64,000 nt of DNA from Mariprofundus erugo (GCF_005818865.1 NZ_VBRY01000002.1:1-64000); one strand, 5' to 3'. Shown: positions 26,216 to 37,306, counted from the stretch's first letter. Notes: generated by a model from the letters alone, not told the origin. Translations and numbers: made by a program.

Positions 26216-26403
26216 GCAAATGGCATTCATGTTGCCTGAGCCGATACTTGTCGAACGGGAGCCCCGCTACTCCGGTTGTGTGCGTCCCTGCAGAGGGATA
26301 CCTTTTACCGGAGTGCAGCGCCCACCTCTTGTTAGAGGGTTCGACAACGCAGTGCCACACCTCAACGCGGGGGCGCCCCTTCCCCTGATGGCGCCATCTG
26401 ATG
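26214..26403 (+). ncRNA. ssrS: 6S RNA
   Basis: The 190-base gap between zapA and fau is the conserved place for 6S RNA, the regulator that sequesters sigma-70 RNA polymerase. The sequence carries CCTGAGCCGATAC near the 5' end, nearly identical to the E. coli segment. TTGTCGAAC at 26248-26256 pairs with GTTCGACAA at 26339-26347, framing the central bubble, and ATGGC near 26220 pairs with GCCAT near 26393 to close the molecule. End positions are approximate. No terminator is seen before fau, so it is probably processed from a longer transcript with fau, as in E. coli. Confidence 0.88.
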
Positions 26404-26985
26404 CCTGAGCAACACCATCCCATCGACAAGTCAGCCATGCGCCGGCTGGCCCTGGAAGCAAGACGATCAATTCCGCCCGAGCAGCGTGCCATCTGGTCCT
26501 CCGCTATCTGCGCACGACTGCGCCAGCTGCTCGCAACAGAGAAACCTGCCGCCCTCCTTACCTACCAGGCCCTGAGCGAAGAGGTCGATACGACCCCGTT
26601 GTTCCATAACAGCGATGTTCAACTCTACACCCCGGTCACCCACCGTCATGATCACATGGAGTGGCGACACACCCATGCCGGCTCTTCACGTCAAAAAGGG
26701 ATATTCGGCGTCAACGAGGTCAGCGATGGCCCGCTATGGGGCAGCGCATGCGGGAAAACGATTCTGGCCTGCCCGCTTGTTGGCTTTGACCGCCGTGGCA
26801 ATCGCCTTGGCATGGGTAAAGGCTGCTTTGACTACTGGCTGGCTGAGCACCGCAGCGCCATCAGCATGGTGATCGGCCTTGCCTTCTCATCTCAGGAGGT
26901 CGCACAAATCCCTGCAGAAAGGCATGATGCGCCACTGGACTATGTCATCACTGAACTGGAGATCATCGCGTGCCCTGCAGACTGA
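26401..26985 (+). CDS. fau: 5-formyltetrahydrofolate cyclo-ligase
   Basis: This enzyme converts 5-formyl-THF to 5,10-methenyl-THF with ATP (YgfA/FAU). The 194-residue product has DKSAMRRLALEARRSI at the N-terminus, ACPLVGFDRRGNRLGMGKGCFDYWL (metal/ATP-binding region; the family pattern is GxGxGYYD) and the C-terminal PLDYVITE. The substitution of a Tyr by Cys in GKGCFD is minor. It overlaps the following phosphodiesterase gene by 16 bases. Confidence 0.88.
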   Translation: MPEQHHPIDKSAMRRLALEARRSIPPEQRAIWSSAICARLRQLLATEKPAALLTYQALSEEVDTTPLFHNSDVQLYTPVTHRHDHMEWRHTHAGSSRQKGIFGVNEVSDGPLWGSACGKTILACPLVGFDRRGNRLGMGKGCFDYWLAEHRSAISMVIGLAFSSQEVAQIPAERHDAPLDYVITELEIIACPAD

Positions 26986-27764
26986 ATATTCTTATTATCG
27001 GAGACATCATTGGCCGAGCCGGCCGACGGGCACTGGAAGAGCACCTGCCCCGCCTGATCGATAAATATTCCATCGACTTTACCGTTGCCAACGGTGAGAA
27101 CCTTGCCTCCGGCTTCGGGCTGAACAGAAAAACAGCCGATGAGGTCTTCTCGCTCGGGGTCGATGTACTGACCAATGGCAATCACTGCTGGGATCAACGC
27201 GAGTTTCTGCTGCTCTGCGATGAGGATGATCGTTTTGTGCGCCCGATGAATTTTTCATCCCATGCCCCCGGACGTGGCTGGACCGTACTTGAAACGGCCG
27301 CCGGCCATAAGATCGCCGTCATTAATCTGATTGGCCAGATCTTCATGGGCCCATGGGATTGTCCGTTCGCCGCAGCCGATCGGGCTCTGGAAGAGATTCC
27401 GGATGATGTCAGCGCCATTGTGGTGGACATGCATGCCGAGGCGACCAGTGAAAAAATGGGCATGGGCTGGTATCTCAATGGTCGAGTCTCGTGTGTTTAC
27501 GGCACTCACACCCACGTCCCCACCTGCGATGAAACAATCATGCCGGGCGGCACGGCCTATCAATCGGATATCGGCATGACCGCCTCTTATCAGTCAATTA
27601 TCGGCATGAAGGTGGAAGGCGCCCTTAAACGCATGGTAGAACGACTGCCACAACGCTTTGAAGCCGTAGAGAGAGGCGCCAGCATCTTTGCCACGGTTGT
27701 CACCATTGATACCTCCACCCGCCGCGCCACCAATATTCAGCGCATCCATATTCCGCCCGCATGA
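26970..27764 (+). CDS. TIGR00282/YmdB-like metallophosphoesterase
   Basis: YmdB-type enzymes are 2',3'-cyclic nucleotide phosphodiesterases with two metal ions. The 264-residue product starts with ILIIGDIIGRAGRRAL, has VANGENLASGFG, TNGNHCWDQ and the C-terminal GTHTHVPTCDE. Together these give the expected D, E, N, H metal ligands. GTG 26970 is the start, inside the fau 3' end. In Gram-positives YmdB controls RNA turnover and biofilm genes; a function in this organism is untested. Confidence 0.85.
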   Translation: MPCRLNILIIGDIIGRAGRRALEEHLPRLIDKYSIDFTVANGENLASGFGLNRKTADEVFSLGVDVLTNGNHCWDQREFLLLCDEDDRFVRPMNFSSHAPGRGWTVLETAAGHKIAVINLIGQIFMGPWDCPFAAADRALEEIPDDVSAIVVDMHAEATSEKMGMGWYLNGRVSCVYGTHTHVPTCDETIMPGGTAYQSDIGMTASYQSIIGMKVEGALKRMVERLPQRFEAVERGASIFATVVTIDTSTRRATNIQRIHIPPA

Positions 27765-27927
27765 GAGAGTCAGTCACAAAACTCCCGTCCGGGCCAAATG
27801 ATCAGGAACTTTCTGAAGAAACCGGCATGAGGAATAAACACTCTCAACAAATTTACGCAGGATGTGCCACCGTACCCCGGCACCAACCACCTGCGCAGCC
27901 CCTGCATGCTCACGATGGAATATATTG

Positions 27928-28311
27928 ATGAGCAGCGGACCGCTTGAGCTTGAAGGTCATGGAGACAACCTCCACGACCACATCGACACCAGCTTCATTG
28001 AAGAGGGACTGAACTCCCTGATGGAGGAGTCGCTGCTCATCGCTTATGAGCCTGAAAAAACGCCACTCCGCCATGACACCAACGCAGCAAGCCCATTGCC
28101 GTCCCGGCCTGTCGCGCCTCCACCGACACAGCCACTTCCTGTCATCTGGCTGTTAATCGCCCTGTTGCTGCTCACCGGTGCGATCGGCGCCACATTCTGG
28201 TCTCTGCAGGAGGAGACAAGTGCAACAGGCAAAGACCGGAATACCCCTATCGTCAAACAGACCCGAGGCGGCACCAATAATTTCTCGGGCATGCCTGCCC
28301 GCATGCCATAA
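27928..28311 (+). CDS. Small single-TM protein of unknown function
   Basis: This 127-residue protein begins with an acidic segment (LELEGHGDNLHDH, SFIEEGLNSLMEESL), has a proline-rich linker (SRPVAPPPTQPLP), one strong TM (IWLLIALLLLTGAIGATFW) and a basic short tail. I do not recognise a family. It could be a membrane anchor or a short form of a TonB/TolA-like or zipA-like N-terminus. ATG 27928 follows GGAA weakly. No counterpart gene is near, and the 372-base structured gap follows. Confidence 0.5.
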   Translation: MSSGPLELEGHGDNLHDHIDTSFIEEGLNSLMEESLLIAYEPEKTPLRHDTNAASPLPSRPVAPPPTQPLPVIWLLIALLLLTGAIGATFWSLQEETSATGKDRNTPIVKQTRGGTNNFSGMPARMP

Positions 28312-28402
28312 AAAAAGGCTCATCGCGCATTAGCGGAAATATCGCTTGAAAAAAGTTTTGATACCCTGGCAGCGACAAGATGCTTTTAAAGGGACACGAC
28401 TA

Positions 28403-28547
28403 CTCTGCTAAAGCAGAGCACGCCCCTTTCTTTATCGGTAAAGAAAGGGGCGAAAGAAAGCCGCCCCCGATATCTTTGTCCTGCGGATTCCCTCATACGA
28501 GCCATTCACTACAGCCGCTGCATCCGCAGCTCGTTTCTGTAGTGAAT
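28403..28547. repeat. Cluster of perfect inverted repeats in a 372-base gap
   Basis: The gap 28312-28683 contains no gene I can support. It has three hairpins: CTCTGCT/AGCAGAG at 28403-28418; a 14-bp perfect pair CGCCCCTTTCTTTA at 28421-28434 with TAAAGAAAGGGGCG at 28439-28452 around TCGG; and ATTCACTACAG at 28504-28514 with CTGTAGTGAAT at 28537-28547, enclosing a smaller GCTG/CAGC hairpin. Perfect arms suggest RNA structure or a mobile-type intergenic repeat. Confidence 0.6.
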
Positions 28548-28634
28548 CACTCTGTTCGGCAAATCTATAAGGGGGAGAATCAAGCTGCATCAGCTCATCT
28601 TTACCAGCACCGGCCCCGGACTTCCGCGATGAAC

Positions 28635-28669
28635 CAAAAAAAAGGGAGCACAACGGCTCCCTTTTTTTC
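28635..28669 (-). terminator. Terminator after rpoD
   Basis: GGGAGC at 28644-28649 pairs with GCTCCC at 28656-28661 around a six-base loop and has A-rich and T-rich flanks on both sides. It lies 15 bases beyond the rpoD stop on the minus strand and would terminate from either direction. Confidence 0.85.
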
Positions 28670-28683
28670 TTCCGGTTGCTGCG

Positions 28684-30666
<1,983 letters not shown>

Positions 30667-30670
30667 GCGG

Positions 30671-32404
30671 TTATGCTCCTGTAGTACCCAGCTGTTCTTT
30701 GAGCTCCTGCTGCTGTTGCTGCAACTCGCGCAAGCGCTTTTGCAGCAGCACGGATTCCCCCAACCCTATTCCGCCTCTCATACGACGACGGATATCGTTG
30801 GTCTCCATATCCAGCAACAGACTCCTGTATTCAATCTCATGAACGGCTGCCTGATTGATCCAGCGAGAAATCATTTGTTGATCATCGGGAAAGGCCCGGA
30901 TCAGTTGTCTCGCGATATCGGTATCTTTTGCTTCGGCATCCACTCTCATCGAAAAAGCGCGCGAGTATATAGCATGGATAGTCGGCTTATCAATAAAAAA
31001 GTTCATCGCCGCAGAAGAAAGACGCTCCAGGCGCGCAGGCTCCTGCAGCAACCCTGCCATAAATCGCTCTTCCACAGCATTCAGCACAACGGCCGCACGC
31101 TGAACCGGCTTCGGCGCCTCAACCCTTGCAGGGCGACCTCGCGACTGCAGCGCAAGGCCGCTCACCCGCTCTGCCTCCTGTCGCCAGACCTGCACCAGAT
31201 ATGGATCAGCCATAGCAGCAAGCATCGCATCCGCTTTTTTCGCCATCACAGCACGCCCTTCAGCGCCCTGCCCGGCCAGTAACTTCAACCCGTAAATCCA
31301 GCTTTCCAGCACCGGCAATGCATCCTGTTCAAGGCGACGACTGAATGCCTCCGCCCCCTCCTTGTTGAGCAGGGAATCAGGGTCCTCCCCCTCGGGCAAA
31401 TAGAGAAACTTCGGGGAAAATTCCGACTTGAGCAGCGGCAGCATCCGCTCCAGTGCACGCCAGGCCGCCTGACGACCGGCACGATCACCATCAAAGCAGA
31501 AAACAGGTGTATCACAAAGACGAAGGATCTCACCAATCTGCCCTTCACTGGTGGCGGTCCCTAGCGGAGCCAAACCGATCTTCAAGCCGTGAGCCGCCAT
31601 CGCCAGCACATCCATGTAGCCTTCAACCACCACCAGCTGCCGGCGTTTACGAATGGTATCGCGATGTTCAAAAAAACCGTAAAGAAGCTCGGATTTATGG
31701 AAATAGGGCGTCTCGGGGGAGTTCAGGTATTTCGGCTCCCCCTCCCCAAGCACGCGCCCGCCGAAACCGGCAACCCGCCCCCGCCGGTCGCGAATCGGAA
31801 ACATCAACCGGTCACGAAAACGGTCGCCATAGCCCCGATCACCCTTGAACAGCAAGCCCACACGCTCAAGCTTTGCATGGGTCGCAGCATCCGTGCCGAA
31901 CACCTTATCCATAAAGCCATAGCCCTGCGGGGCATAGCCCAGACCATACTCACGAACAATCGCCGGCGGCAACAGCCGCTTCTGCAAGTATAACAACGCA
32001 TTGGCACCGGCCGGTGTATTCAGTGCCGCCGCCATGGCCGAAGCCGCCCGTTCAAGCAGGCGAAAATCCTCCTGCTGGCGCAGATCATCCGTATGACTTG
32101 CATGCGTATCCCGGGGCAACTCCAGCCCGGCCTTGTCGGCCAGATACTCGACTGCCTCGGGAAAGCTGTAGCCATCATGCTCCATCAAAAACTGGAAGGC
32201 ACCGCCCCCCTTGCCACAACCGAAGCAGTAATAGAGCTGCCTGTCGGGCGACACCGAAAACGAAGGGCTTTTTTCATGGTGAAACGGACATAGCCCCATC
32301 AGATTGGAACCTGACCGTTTCAACTCGACATGCCGCTGAATCAGCTCCACCAGATCGGAGCGTGCCAGAACCTCATCAAGGAAGGTGGGGGAGAAGTTCG
32401 CCAT
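30671..32404 (-). CDS. dnaG: DNA primase
   Basis: DnaG makes RNA primers for replication. The 577-residue product has an N-terminal CHC2 zinc-binding domain ([14 protein letters not shown] with FGCGKGG), a central TOPRIM core with [12 protein letters not shown] and [11 protein letters not shown], and a C-terminal helicase-interacting region that is shorter and less conserved. It is a member of the macromolecular synthesis operon, upstream of rpoD. Start is ATG 32404. Confidence 0.95.
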   Translation of the reverse strand: MANFSPTFLDEVLARSDLVELIQRHVELKRSGSNLMGLCPFHHEKSPSFSVSPDRQLYYCFGCGKGGGAFQFLMEHDGYSFPEAVEYLADKAGLELPRDTHASHTDDLRQQEDFRLLERAASAMAAALNTPAGANALLYLQKRLLPPAIVREYGLGYAPQGYGFMDKVFGTDAATHAKLERVGLLFKGDRGYGDRFRDRLMFPIRDRRGRVAGFGGRVLGEGEPKYLNSPETPYFHKSELLYGFFEHRDTIRKRRQLVVVEGYMDVLAMAAHGLKIGLAPLGTATSEGQIGEILRLCDTPVFCFDGDRAGRQAAWRALERMLPLLKSEFSPKFLYLPEGEDPDSLLNKEGAEAFSRRLEQDALPVLESWIYGLKLLAGQGAEGRAVMAKKADAMLAAMADPYLVQVWRQEAERVSGLALQSRGRPARVEAPKPVQRAAVVLNAVEERFMAGLLQEPARLERLSSAAMNFFIDKPTIHAIYSRAFSMRVDAEAKDTDIARQLIRAFPDDQQMISRWINQAAVHEIEYRSLLLDMETNDIRRRMRGGIGLGESVLLQKRLRELQQQQQELKEQLGTTGA

Positions 32405-32447
32405 ACCCGGCTTTATATAGTGTTGACCTGCGTGAATTGCAAGGCGC

Positions 32448-32885
32448 TCAGCCCAGGCGCTGCTTCACAATTGCAGAGAGCTTGCCCATATCGGCACGTC
32501 CCTGCGCTTTGGCCTTGACGATATTCATCACCGCACCCATTTCGCGCATGCTCGATGCGCCTGTCTCGACAACGGCAGCTTCAATGATCGCAGCCAGCTC
32601 TTCATCCGACAGCGGCTCGGGCATATAGGCCTGAAAAATCGCCGCCTCAAGCAGCTCCTTCTCTTCAAGATCCGCACGACCAGCCTCGGCATACTGGCGG
32701 GCGGCATCATTGCGCTGCTTGACCAGGCGGGAGAGCACAGCCAGGGACTCATCGGCCGCCAGCGCATGACCCACCTCGATCTCCCGATCCTTGATCGCCG
32801 CACGCAACATACGGATCGCGGAGAGTCGCACCTTGTCGCCGGATTTCATGGCTGATTTCATATCGTCGGTTAACTGTTGCAGCAT
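32448..32885 (-). CDS. yqeY: GatB/YqeY domain protein
   Basis: This 145-residue helical protein matches the GatB C-terminal/YqeY domain. Segments include KVRLSAIRMLRAAIKDREIE, RLVKQRNDAARQY and AIVKQRLG at the end, with YMPEPLSDEEL in the middle. YqeY-like proteins may bind tRNA but have no proven role. ATG 32885 is chosen because GGAG precedes it by seven bases. It lies in the rpsU-dnaG gap, as in many proteobacteria. Confidence 0.9.
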   Translation of the reverse strand: MLQQLTDDMKSAMKSGDKVRLSAIRMLRAAIKDREIEVGHALAADESLAVLSRLVKQRNDAARQYAEAGRADLEEKELLEAAIFQAYMPEPLSDEELAAIIEAAVVETGASSMREMGAVMNIVKAKAQGRADMGKLSAIVKQRLG

Positions 32886-32973
32886 GGTATTCTCCATCGG
32901 TTGATTGCTTGTTGAATTCACACAATGCACAGCCACCGGGCTGAAATGGCGCTGCCGCATTGCCAAAATGATC

Positions 32974-33005
32974 AAATAAAAATGCCGGACACGAAGGCCC
33001 GGCAT
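32974..33005 (-). terminator. Intrinsic terminator after rpsU
   Basis: On the minus strand a 7-bp stem (ATGCCGG/CCGGCAT, 32982-33005) is followed by a T-rich run (TTTTTATTT). It lies 31 bases beyond the rpsU stop and should reduce read-through into yqeY, so rpsU may be expressed more strongly than dnaG and rpoD. Confidence 0.85.
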
Positions 33006-33035
33006 CTTTATATGTTGTGTCACATATGGGCGATT

Positions 33036-33251
33036 TTAGTAATCGCGGTTTTCACGCATACGAACACGGCGCAGACGCTTCATCAAACGCTTGCGAGCTG
33101 CCGCCTCCTTACGCTTGCTGGCGATAGAGGGTTTTTCATAGGCTTCACGACGACGGCACTCAGCAACAACACCGCCCTTTTCCACCTGCTTGCGAAAACG
33201 CTTGAGAGCAATCTCAAACGGCTCGTCAGGATTCACTCGAATTCCTGGCAT
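33036..33251 (-). CDS. rpsU: 30S ribosomal protein S21
   Basis: S21 helps start translation at the 30S platform. The 71-residue basic protein begins PGIRVNPDEPFEIALKRFRKQ and ends with an Arg/Lys-rich helix, as expected for S21. It opens the rpsU-yqeY-dnaG-rpoD block. The start could also be ATG 33260 (nine bases upstream); GGGGGTG lies near both. The terminator at 32974-33005 sits downstream. Confidence 0.93.
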   Translation of the reverse strand: MPGIRVNPDEPFEIALKRFRKQVEKGGVVAECRRREAYEKPSIASKRKEAAARKRLMKRLRRVRMRENRDY

Positions 33252-33401
33252 ATTAAACATCACCCCCTTCAGGCGCACCCAAAAACTTGTTAAAACGATC
33301 CGGCATCTGCTCAGGCAGACACTCGCCCTTCCACTTCCGGGCCGCTAGGCTCGCAAACCTCTCCCGACAACGAGAGTGGCGATCAGAAAGGGCGGCGGAT
33401 T

Positions 33402-34988
33402 ATGGCAACTGGTGAAAACAAGTCAAACAAGAGTTCCGGCAGCAATCCGTCTCTGCTGAGAATCGCATCAAAAATCGGTGGCTGGACCATGCTGTCGCGC
33501 ATCCTTGGCTTTGTCCGGGATATCCTGCTCGCACGCGTGCTCGGTGCAGGCATGCTTGCCGATGCATTTTTTGTAGCCTTCAAACTCCCCAATTTTTTCC
33601 GCCGCATGTTTGCCGAAGGCACCCTGACCGTAGCACTGGTACCGGTGCTCTCCGATGAGCGACTCAAGGGTGAGGAACAGGCCCACCGCTTCCTCAATGC
33701 TCTGGCCACCCTGTTGCTGATCGCTGTCACCGGCTTTACGATCATCGGCATCCTGCTGATGCCGTGGCTGCTCTACCTGTTTGCCCCCGGCTTTGCCGAC
33801 GAACCGGAGCGCTGGGCCATGTCGCTGCAACTGGCCCGCTGGATGTTCCCCTATCTTGCCATGATTTCACTGGCCGCCATGGCGTGGGCCGTACTCAACA
33901 CATACAAACAATTTGCCGTCCCTGCAGCCAGCCCCGCCCTGCTCAATGTCGCCATCATCCTTGCCGCTGTCGTGATTGCTCCGCAGTTTGATAATCCGGC
34001 CCATGCTCTTGCCATTGGCGTCGTGCTGGGCGGCTTCCTGCAGCTGGCCATCCAGTTTCCGGCATTACGACGCATCGGCTGGATCCCCCGGCTGAGTCTT
34101 GATTTCCGCCAGCCGCCGATTGCAGCCACCATGGCCCTTTTCGGCCCCGCCGTCATTGCCATTGCCGCCGTACAGCTCAACATTCTCGTCGGCACCATTC
34201 TGGCAACCCTGCTCGATACAGGAGCCGTCTCCTATCTCTATTACTCTGATCGCATCGTCCAGCTGCCATTTGCCCTGTTCGGCATCGCCATGAGCACGGC
34301 GCTGCTACCAACCATCTCGGCCCATCTCTCCGCTGGTAATCAGCTTGCCGCCGGAGAGGATCTGCGCTCAGGCCTTGCCTGGCTCAGCTGGATCACCCTG
34401 CCGGCAGTAGCCGGAGCCCTATATCTGGCCGAACCGATTGTTGTGACGCTGTTCGAGCGTGGTGCCTTCACCCATGCTGACAGCATCGCCACCGCCCACA
34501 CACTGCAGGCCTATGCCATCGGCCTGATTGCATTCTGCTGGGTAAAGCTGCTGGCCTCCGCCTGTTATGCGGGCAAGGATGCAAAAGCCCCCATGCGCTA
34601 TGCCAGCATCAGCGTAGGTGTGAACATCGTACTGGCCATCAGTCTGATGCAGTTCTGGGCCTATGTCGGCCTGGCGCTGGCCACTTCACTGGCAGCATTC
34701 GTCAATGTGGCCATGCTCTACCTGCGGCTGACAAAAACGTATGGACCGCTGCTTACCGGCACAACGCTCAAACGACTCGCCAGTGCAACAGCAGCAAGCA
34801 CCCTGATGGTGCTGTGCATGGCAGGATTCGAACAGGCCGTACCATTTCCTGCGACGGGAACCATGCAGGCAGCCTGGCTCTCGGCTATCATCACCGGTGC
34901 TGTCGGCATCTTTTTTGCCGCCGCCCTGTTGATGGGCGAGCGGGCATTTCTAATGCGCTTCATCAAAAGGAGAGGCCATGCGTCGTGA
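33402..34988 (+). CDS. murJ: Lipid II flippase MurJ
   Basis: MurJ moves the peptidoglycan precursor lipid II across the inner membrane. The 528-residue protein has 14 predicted TM segments and family motifs: MLSRILGFVRDILLARVLGAG at the N-terminus, ADAFFVAFKLPNFFRR, FAEGTLTVALVPV, and the later SDRIVQLPFALFGIAM. Length is typical of E. coli MurJ (511). It ends 11 bases inside the following exonuclease gene. Confidence 0.95.
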   Translation: MATGENKSNKSSGSNPSLLRIASKIGGWTMLSRILGFVRDILLARVLGAGMLADAFFVAFKLPNFFRRMFAEGTLTVALVPVLSDERLKGEEQAHRFLNALATLLLIAVTGFTIIGILLMPWLLYLFAPGFADEPERWAMSLQLARWMFPYLAMISLAAMAWAVLNTYKQFAVPAASPALLNVAIILAAVVIAPQFDNPAHALAIGVVLGGFLQLAIQFPALRRIGWIPRLSLDFRQPPIAATMALFGPAVIAIAAVQLNILVGTILATLLDTGAVSYLYYSDRIVQLPFALFGIAMSTALLPTISAHLSAGNQLAAGEDLRSGLAWLSWITLPAVAGALYLAEPIVVTLFERGAFTHADSIATAHTLQAYAIGLIAFCWVKLLASACYAGKDAKAPMRYASISVGVNIVLAISLMQFWAYVGLALATSLAAFVNVAMLYLRLTKTYGPLLTGTTLKRLASATAASTLMVLCMAGFEQAVPFPATGTMQAAWLSAIITGAVGIFFAAALLMGERAFLMRFIKRRGHAS

Positions 34989-35778
34989 CATTATTGTATT
35001 TGATATCGAAACGATCATTGATGCGCATGCCGCCCGGCGCCTGCTGCGCCAGGAGCAGCTGAGCGATAGCGAGGCCCGCGATGCTCTCACCGATTACTTT
35101 CTGGAGAAAACGGCCGGCCGCAATGACTTTCCCCGCCAGCCGTTTCATCAGGTGGTTGCCATCTCCTACGGCCACCTGATCCGCGAACCCGGCGAGCAGG
35201 GCCAGGAGCTGGTGATTCGTCAGCTGGCCAGCGGCGGCGATAAAAACAGCAGTGAAAAAGAGCTGCTGGAGGGCTTTTTTCATCTGATCGATACACGTGC
35301 CCCGCAGCTGGTCAGCTTCAACGGACGGGGTTTTGATATCCCGGTGTTGAAATACAGGGCGATGAGCCATGGCCTCAGCTGTCCGCGCTGGTTTAAAGAG
35401 GGCGACAAATGGAACAACTACGACGCACGCCACAGCGATTATCACTGCGACCTGCTTGAACTGTTTTCCGACTTCGGTGCATCTGCACGCTGCTCCATGG
35501 ATGAGGTTGCCGCTGTATTCAATATTCCCGGCAAACTGGCAACCGATGGCAGTGCTGTGCGCACCATGTTTGAAAGCAAACAACTGGATGCGATTCGTAA
35601 TTATTGCGAAACCGATGTACTGACCACCATGCTGCTGTTTCTGCGCCAGCAACTTTTTTGCGGTGCGCTTTCAAACGGCGCCTGTGAACGTGCCACTCTC
35701 GGCATACGCCACTATCTGGAAGGCGAATGCGAAAACCGCCCGCACCTGGCCGAATACCTGCAGGCATGGGAGACATAA
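34978..35778 (+). CDS. PolB-like 3'-5' exonuclease
   Basis: This 266-residue protein is a DEDDy-type exonuclease of the predicted PolB-like family (pfam10108). The acidic motifs are VFDIETI (Exo I, DIE), SFNGRGFDIPVL (Exo II, with N and D) and YCETDVLTT (Exo III, with Y and D). It has no polymerase domain. Such proteins may act in DNA repair or capsule/LPS loci (WlaX-like); neither role is shown here. ATG 34978 overlaps murJ. Confidence 0.82.
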   Translation: MRRDIIVFDIETIIDAHAARRLLRQEQLSDSEARDALTDYFLEKTAGRNDFPRQPFHQVVAISYGHLIREPGEQGQELVIRQLASGGDKNSSEKELLEGFFHLIDTRAPQLVSFNGRGFDIPVLKYRAMSHGLSCPRWFKEGDKWNNYDARHSDYHCDLLELFSDFGASARCSMDEVAAVFNIPGKLATDGSAVRTMFESKQLDAIRNYCETDVLTTMLLFLRQQLFCGALSNGACERATLGIRHYLEGECENRPHLAEYLQAWET

Positions 35779-35853
35779 CCAGAACGGCTGATTCATTGAC
35801 ACCCGGCCAATCATCAGCGCACAACGAAAAAATCATCCACCAGGGAGCATCAT

Positions 35854-36261
35854 ATGAAAGCGCGGATCAGCATGATTACCCTTGCCGTTCACGATATGGA
35901 TCGCGCCGTACGCTTCTACGAACAGGGACTGGGCTTTCCGAAAATGGAGTCCCCGCCGGAGGTGGCGTTTTTCACACTCAACGGCAGCTGGCTGGGCCTG
36001 TTCGGCCACGCAGCACTTGCTGAAGATGCCAGGGTGTCAGCCGAGGGCAGTGGCTTCAACGGCTTCGCGCTGGCCCACAATGTCGCCTCGGAGGCGGAGG
36101 TGAGGCAGGTGATGGCACAGGCAGAACAAGCAGGAGCCACCGTGACCAAACCGGCGCAAGAAACCTTCTGGGGTGGCTATGCCGGCTACTTCAAGGATCC
36201 GGATGGCCACTTATGGGAGATCGCATACAACCCGTTCTTTCACGTCGGACCGGCAGACTGA
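35854..36261 (+). CDS. VOC/glyoxalase family protein
   Basis: This 135-residue protein has the two beta-alpha-beta modules of the vicinal oxygen chelate superfamily. Visible are ITLAVHDMDRAVRFYEQGLGF in the first module, and YAGYFKDPDGHLWEIAYN at the end of the second. VOC proteins include glyoxalase, extradiol dioxygenases and fosfomycin-resistance proteins, and this short form is not diagnostic. GGGAGCAT precedes ATG 35854. Confidence 0.75.
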   Translation: MKARISMITLAVHDMDRAVRFYEQGLGFPKMESPPEVAFFTLNGSWLGLFGHAALAEDARVSAEGSGFNGFALAHNVASEAEVRQVMAQAEQAGATVTKPAQETFWGGYAGYFKDPDGHLWEIAYNPFFHVGPAD

Positions 36262-36290
36262 GACAGCCTGCCCCCGCACCACACGGAACA

Positions 36291-37259
36291 TCAGAACTCA
36301 ATGGCAGCCACGCGCGTCAACTCCGCACTCACACGCTTGTCATTCATGATTTCGCCAAGCGTTGCCTTTGACAACATGCCGGCAAAGCTTGCATGCGGAA
36401 ACATCAGGCCGGGATTACCACCGGCAAAACCCAGCCTGATCGCCAGAAGATCGGCCAGATAAACGGCAAGCACCTCAGCCCTCACCTCCTCCGGCACAGT
36501 ATCCGCACTGCTGTGTCCGGGATGGTGGTGATAGATGATGCCCTGTACAATTTTTTCAGGCAGCTCCCAATGCGTTGCCAGCAGCACCCCCAGATCGATA
36601 TGGGTACAGCCGAAGCGGGCGCACTCATAGGCAAGGTGCCCTTTTTCCGGATCAAGGGTCGCTGACTGCATAAACTGGGTAAACAGATCAAAACTGATCC
36701 TGCCAACATCATGAAACAGACCTAACGTGGCAGCCTCATCACCATCACAACCGGGAATATAGCGGGCAACGATTTCCGCCAGCGCGGATACGGCCATGCC
36801 GTGTTTCCAAAGTGTGCGGGCATGATACTCTTTGCCTTTACTGGCAATATTCGATGAAAAGGAGTGACGGGCCACCACACTTCTTGTCAGTGAGTGGCCA
36901 AGGTGGGAAATCGCCCGTCCGACATCATTGATCGGGGTGCGCAAACCGAAGCCGGCCGAGTTGACACTGCGCAACAGTGTGGCCGCCAACACCGGATCGC
37001 TCTTGATAATATCAGCCAGCTGCTGGTTCGATGCACCTCTGTTACAGGCACGCTGAAAGGCATCCCATAAGGCCGATGGCAACGATAACGAGTGAATACT
37101 GTTTTGATAAAGGGCCAGGCGTGTCGGACTTCCGGCCATGGGCAACAACTGCGAATAAAGCGTACAACTGTCATCCAGCGGCAGCATAAACTGTGCGGGC
37201 ACATCTGCAGGCATCGTAACCTGCCCTGCCCCGGGATATTGGCTTGCCTGATCCTGCAT
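36291..37259 (-). CDS. HDOD domain signalling protein
   Basis: This 322-residue protein carries an HDOD domain (about residues 80-290). Motifs include LPSALWDAFQRACN, SDPVLAATLLRSVNSAGF, VGRAISHLGHSLTRSV, LFHDVGRISFDLF and a C-terminal HHHPGH. The N-terminal 60 residues are low in recognisable motifs. HDOD proteins act in regulation rather than catalysis. ATG 37259 is chosen because AGGAG precedes it by six bases. That AGGAG is partly inside a long hairpin (see the regulatory feature), so translation is probably controlled. Confidence 0.85.
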   Translation of the reverse strand: MQDQASQYPGAGQVTMPADVPAQFMLPLDDSCTLYSQLLPMAGSPTRLALYQNSIHSLSLPSALWDAFQRACNRGASNQQLADIIKSDPVLAATLLRSVNSAGFGLRTPINDVGRAISHLGHSLTRSVVARHSFSSNIASKGKEYHARTLWKHGMAVSALAEIVARYIPGCDGDEAATLGLFHDVGRISFDLFTQFMQSATLDPEKGHLAYECARFGCTHIDLGVLLATHWELPEKIVQGIIYHHHPGHSSADTVPEEVRAEVLAVYLADLLAIRLGFAGGNPGLMFPHASFAGMLSKATLGEIMNDKRVSAELTRVAAIEF

Positions 37260-37264
37260 AACGA

Positions 37265-37306
37265 CTCCTGTCAGTTGTGTCATCCGTACGATGAGCAACT
37301 GACAGG
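37265..37306 (-). promoter_or_regulatory. Leader hairpin covering the HDOD ribosome binding site
   Basis: Read on the minus strand, an 11-bp arm CCTGTCAGTTG pairs perfectly with CAACTGACAGG, with an inner TCATC/GATGA stem of five more pairs. The 3' arm carries AGG of the AGGAG Shine-Dalgarno, the rest of which lies just outside. The ATG follows six bases later. This arrangement would block ribosome binding unless the stem opens, as in thermometers or protein/ligand-controlled leaders. Confidence 0.6.
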
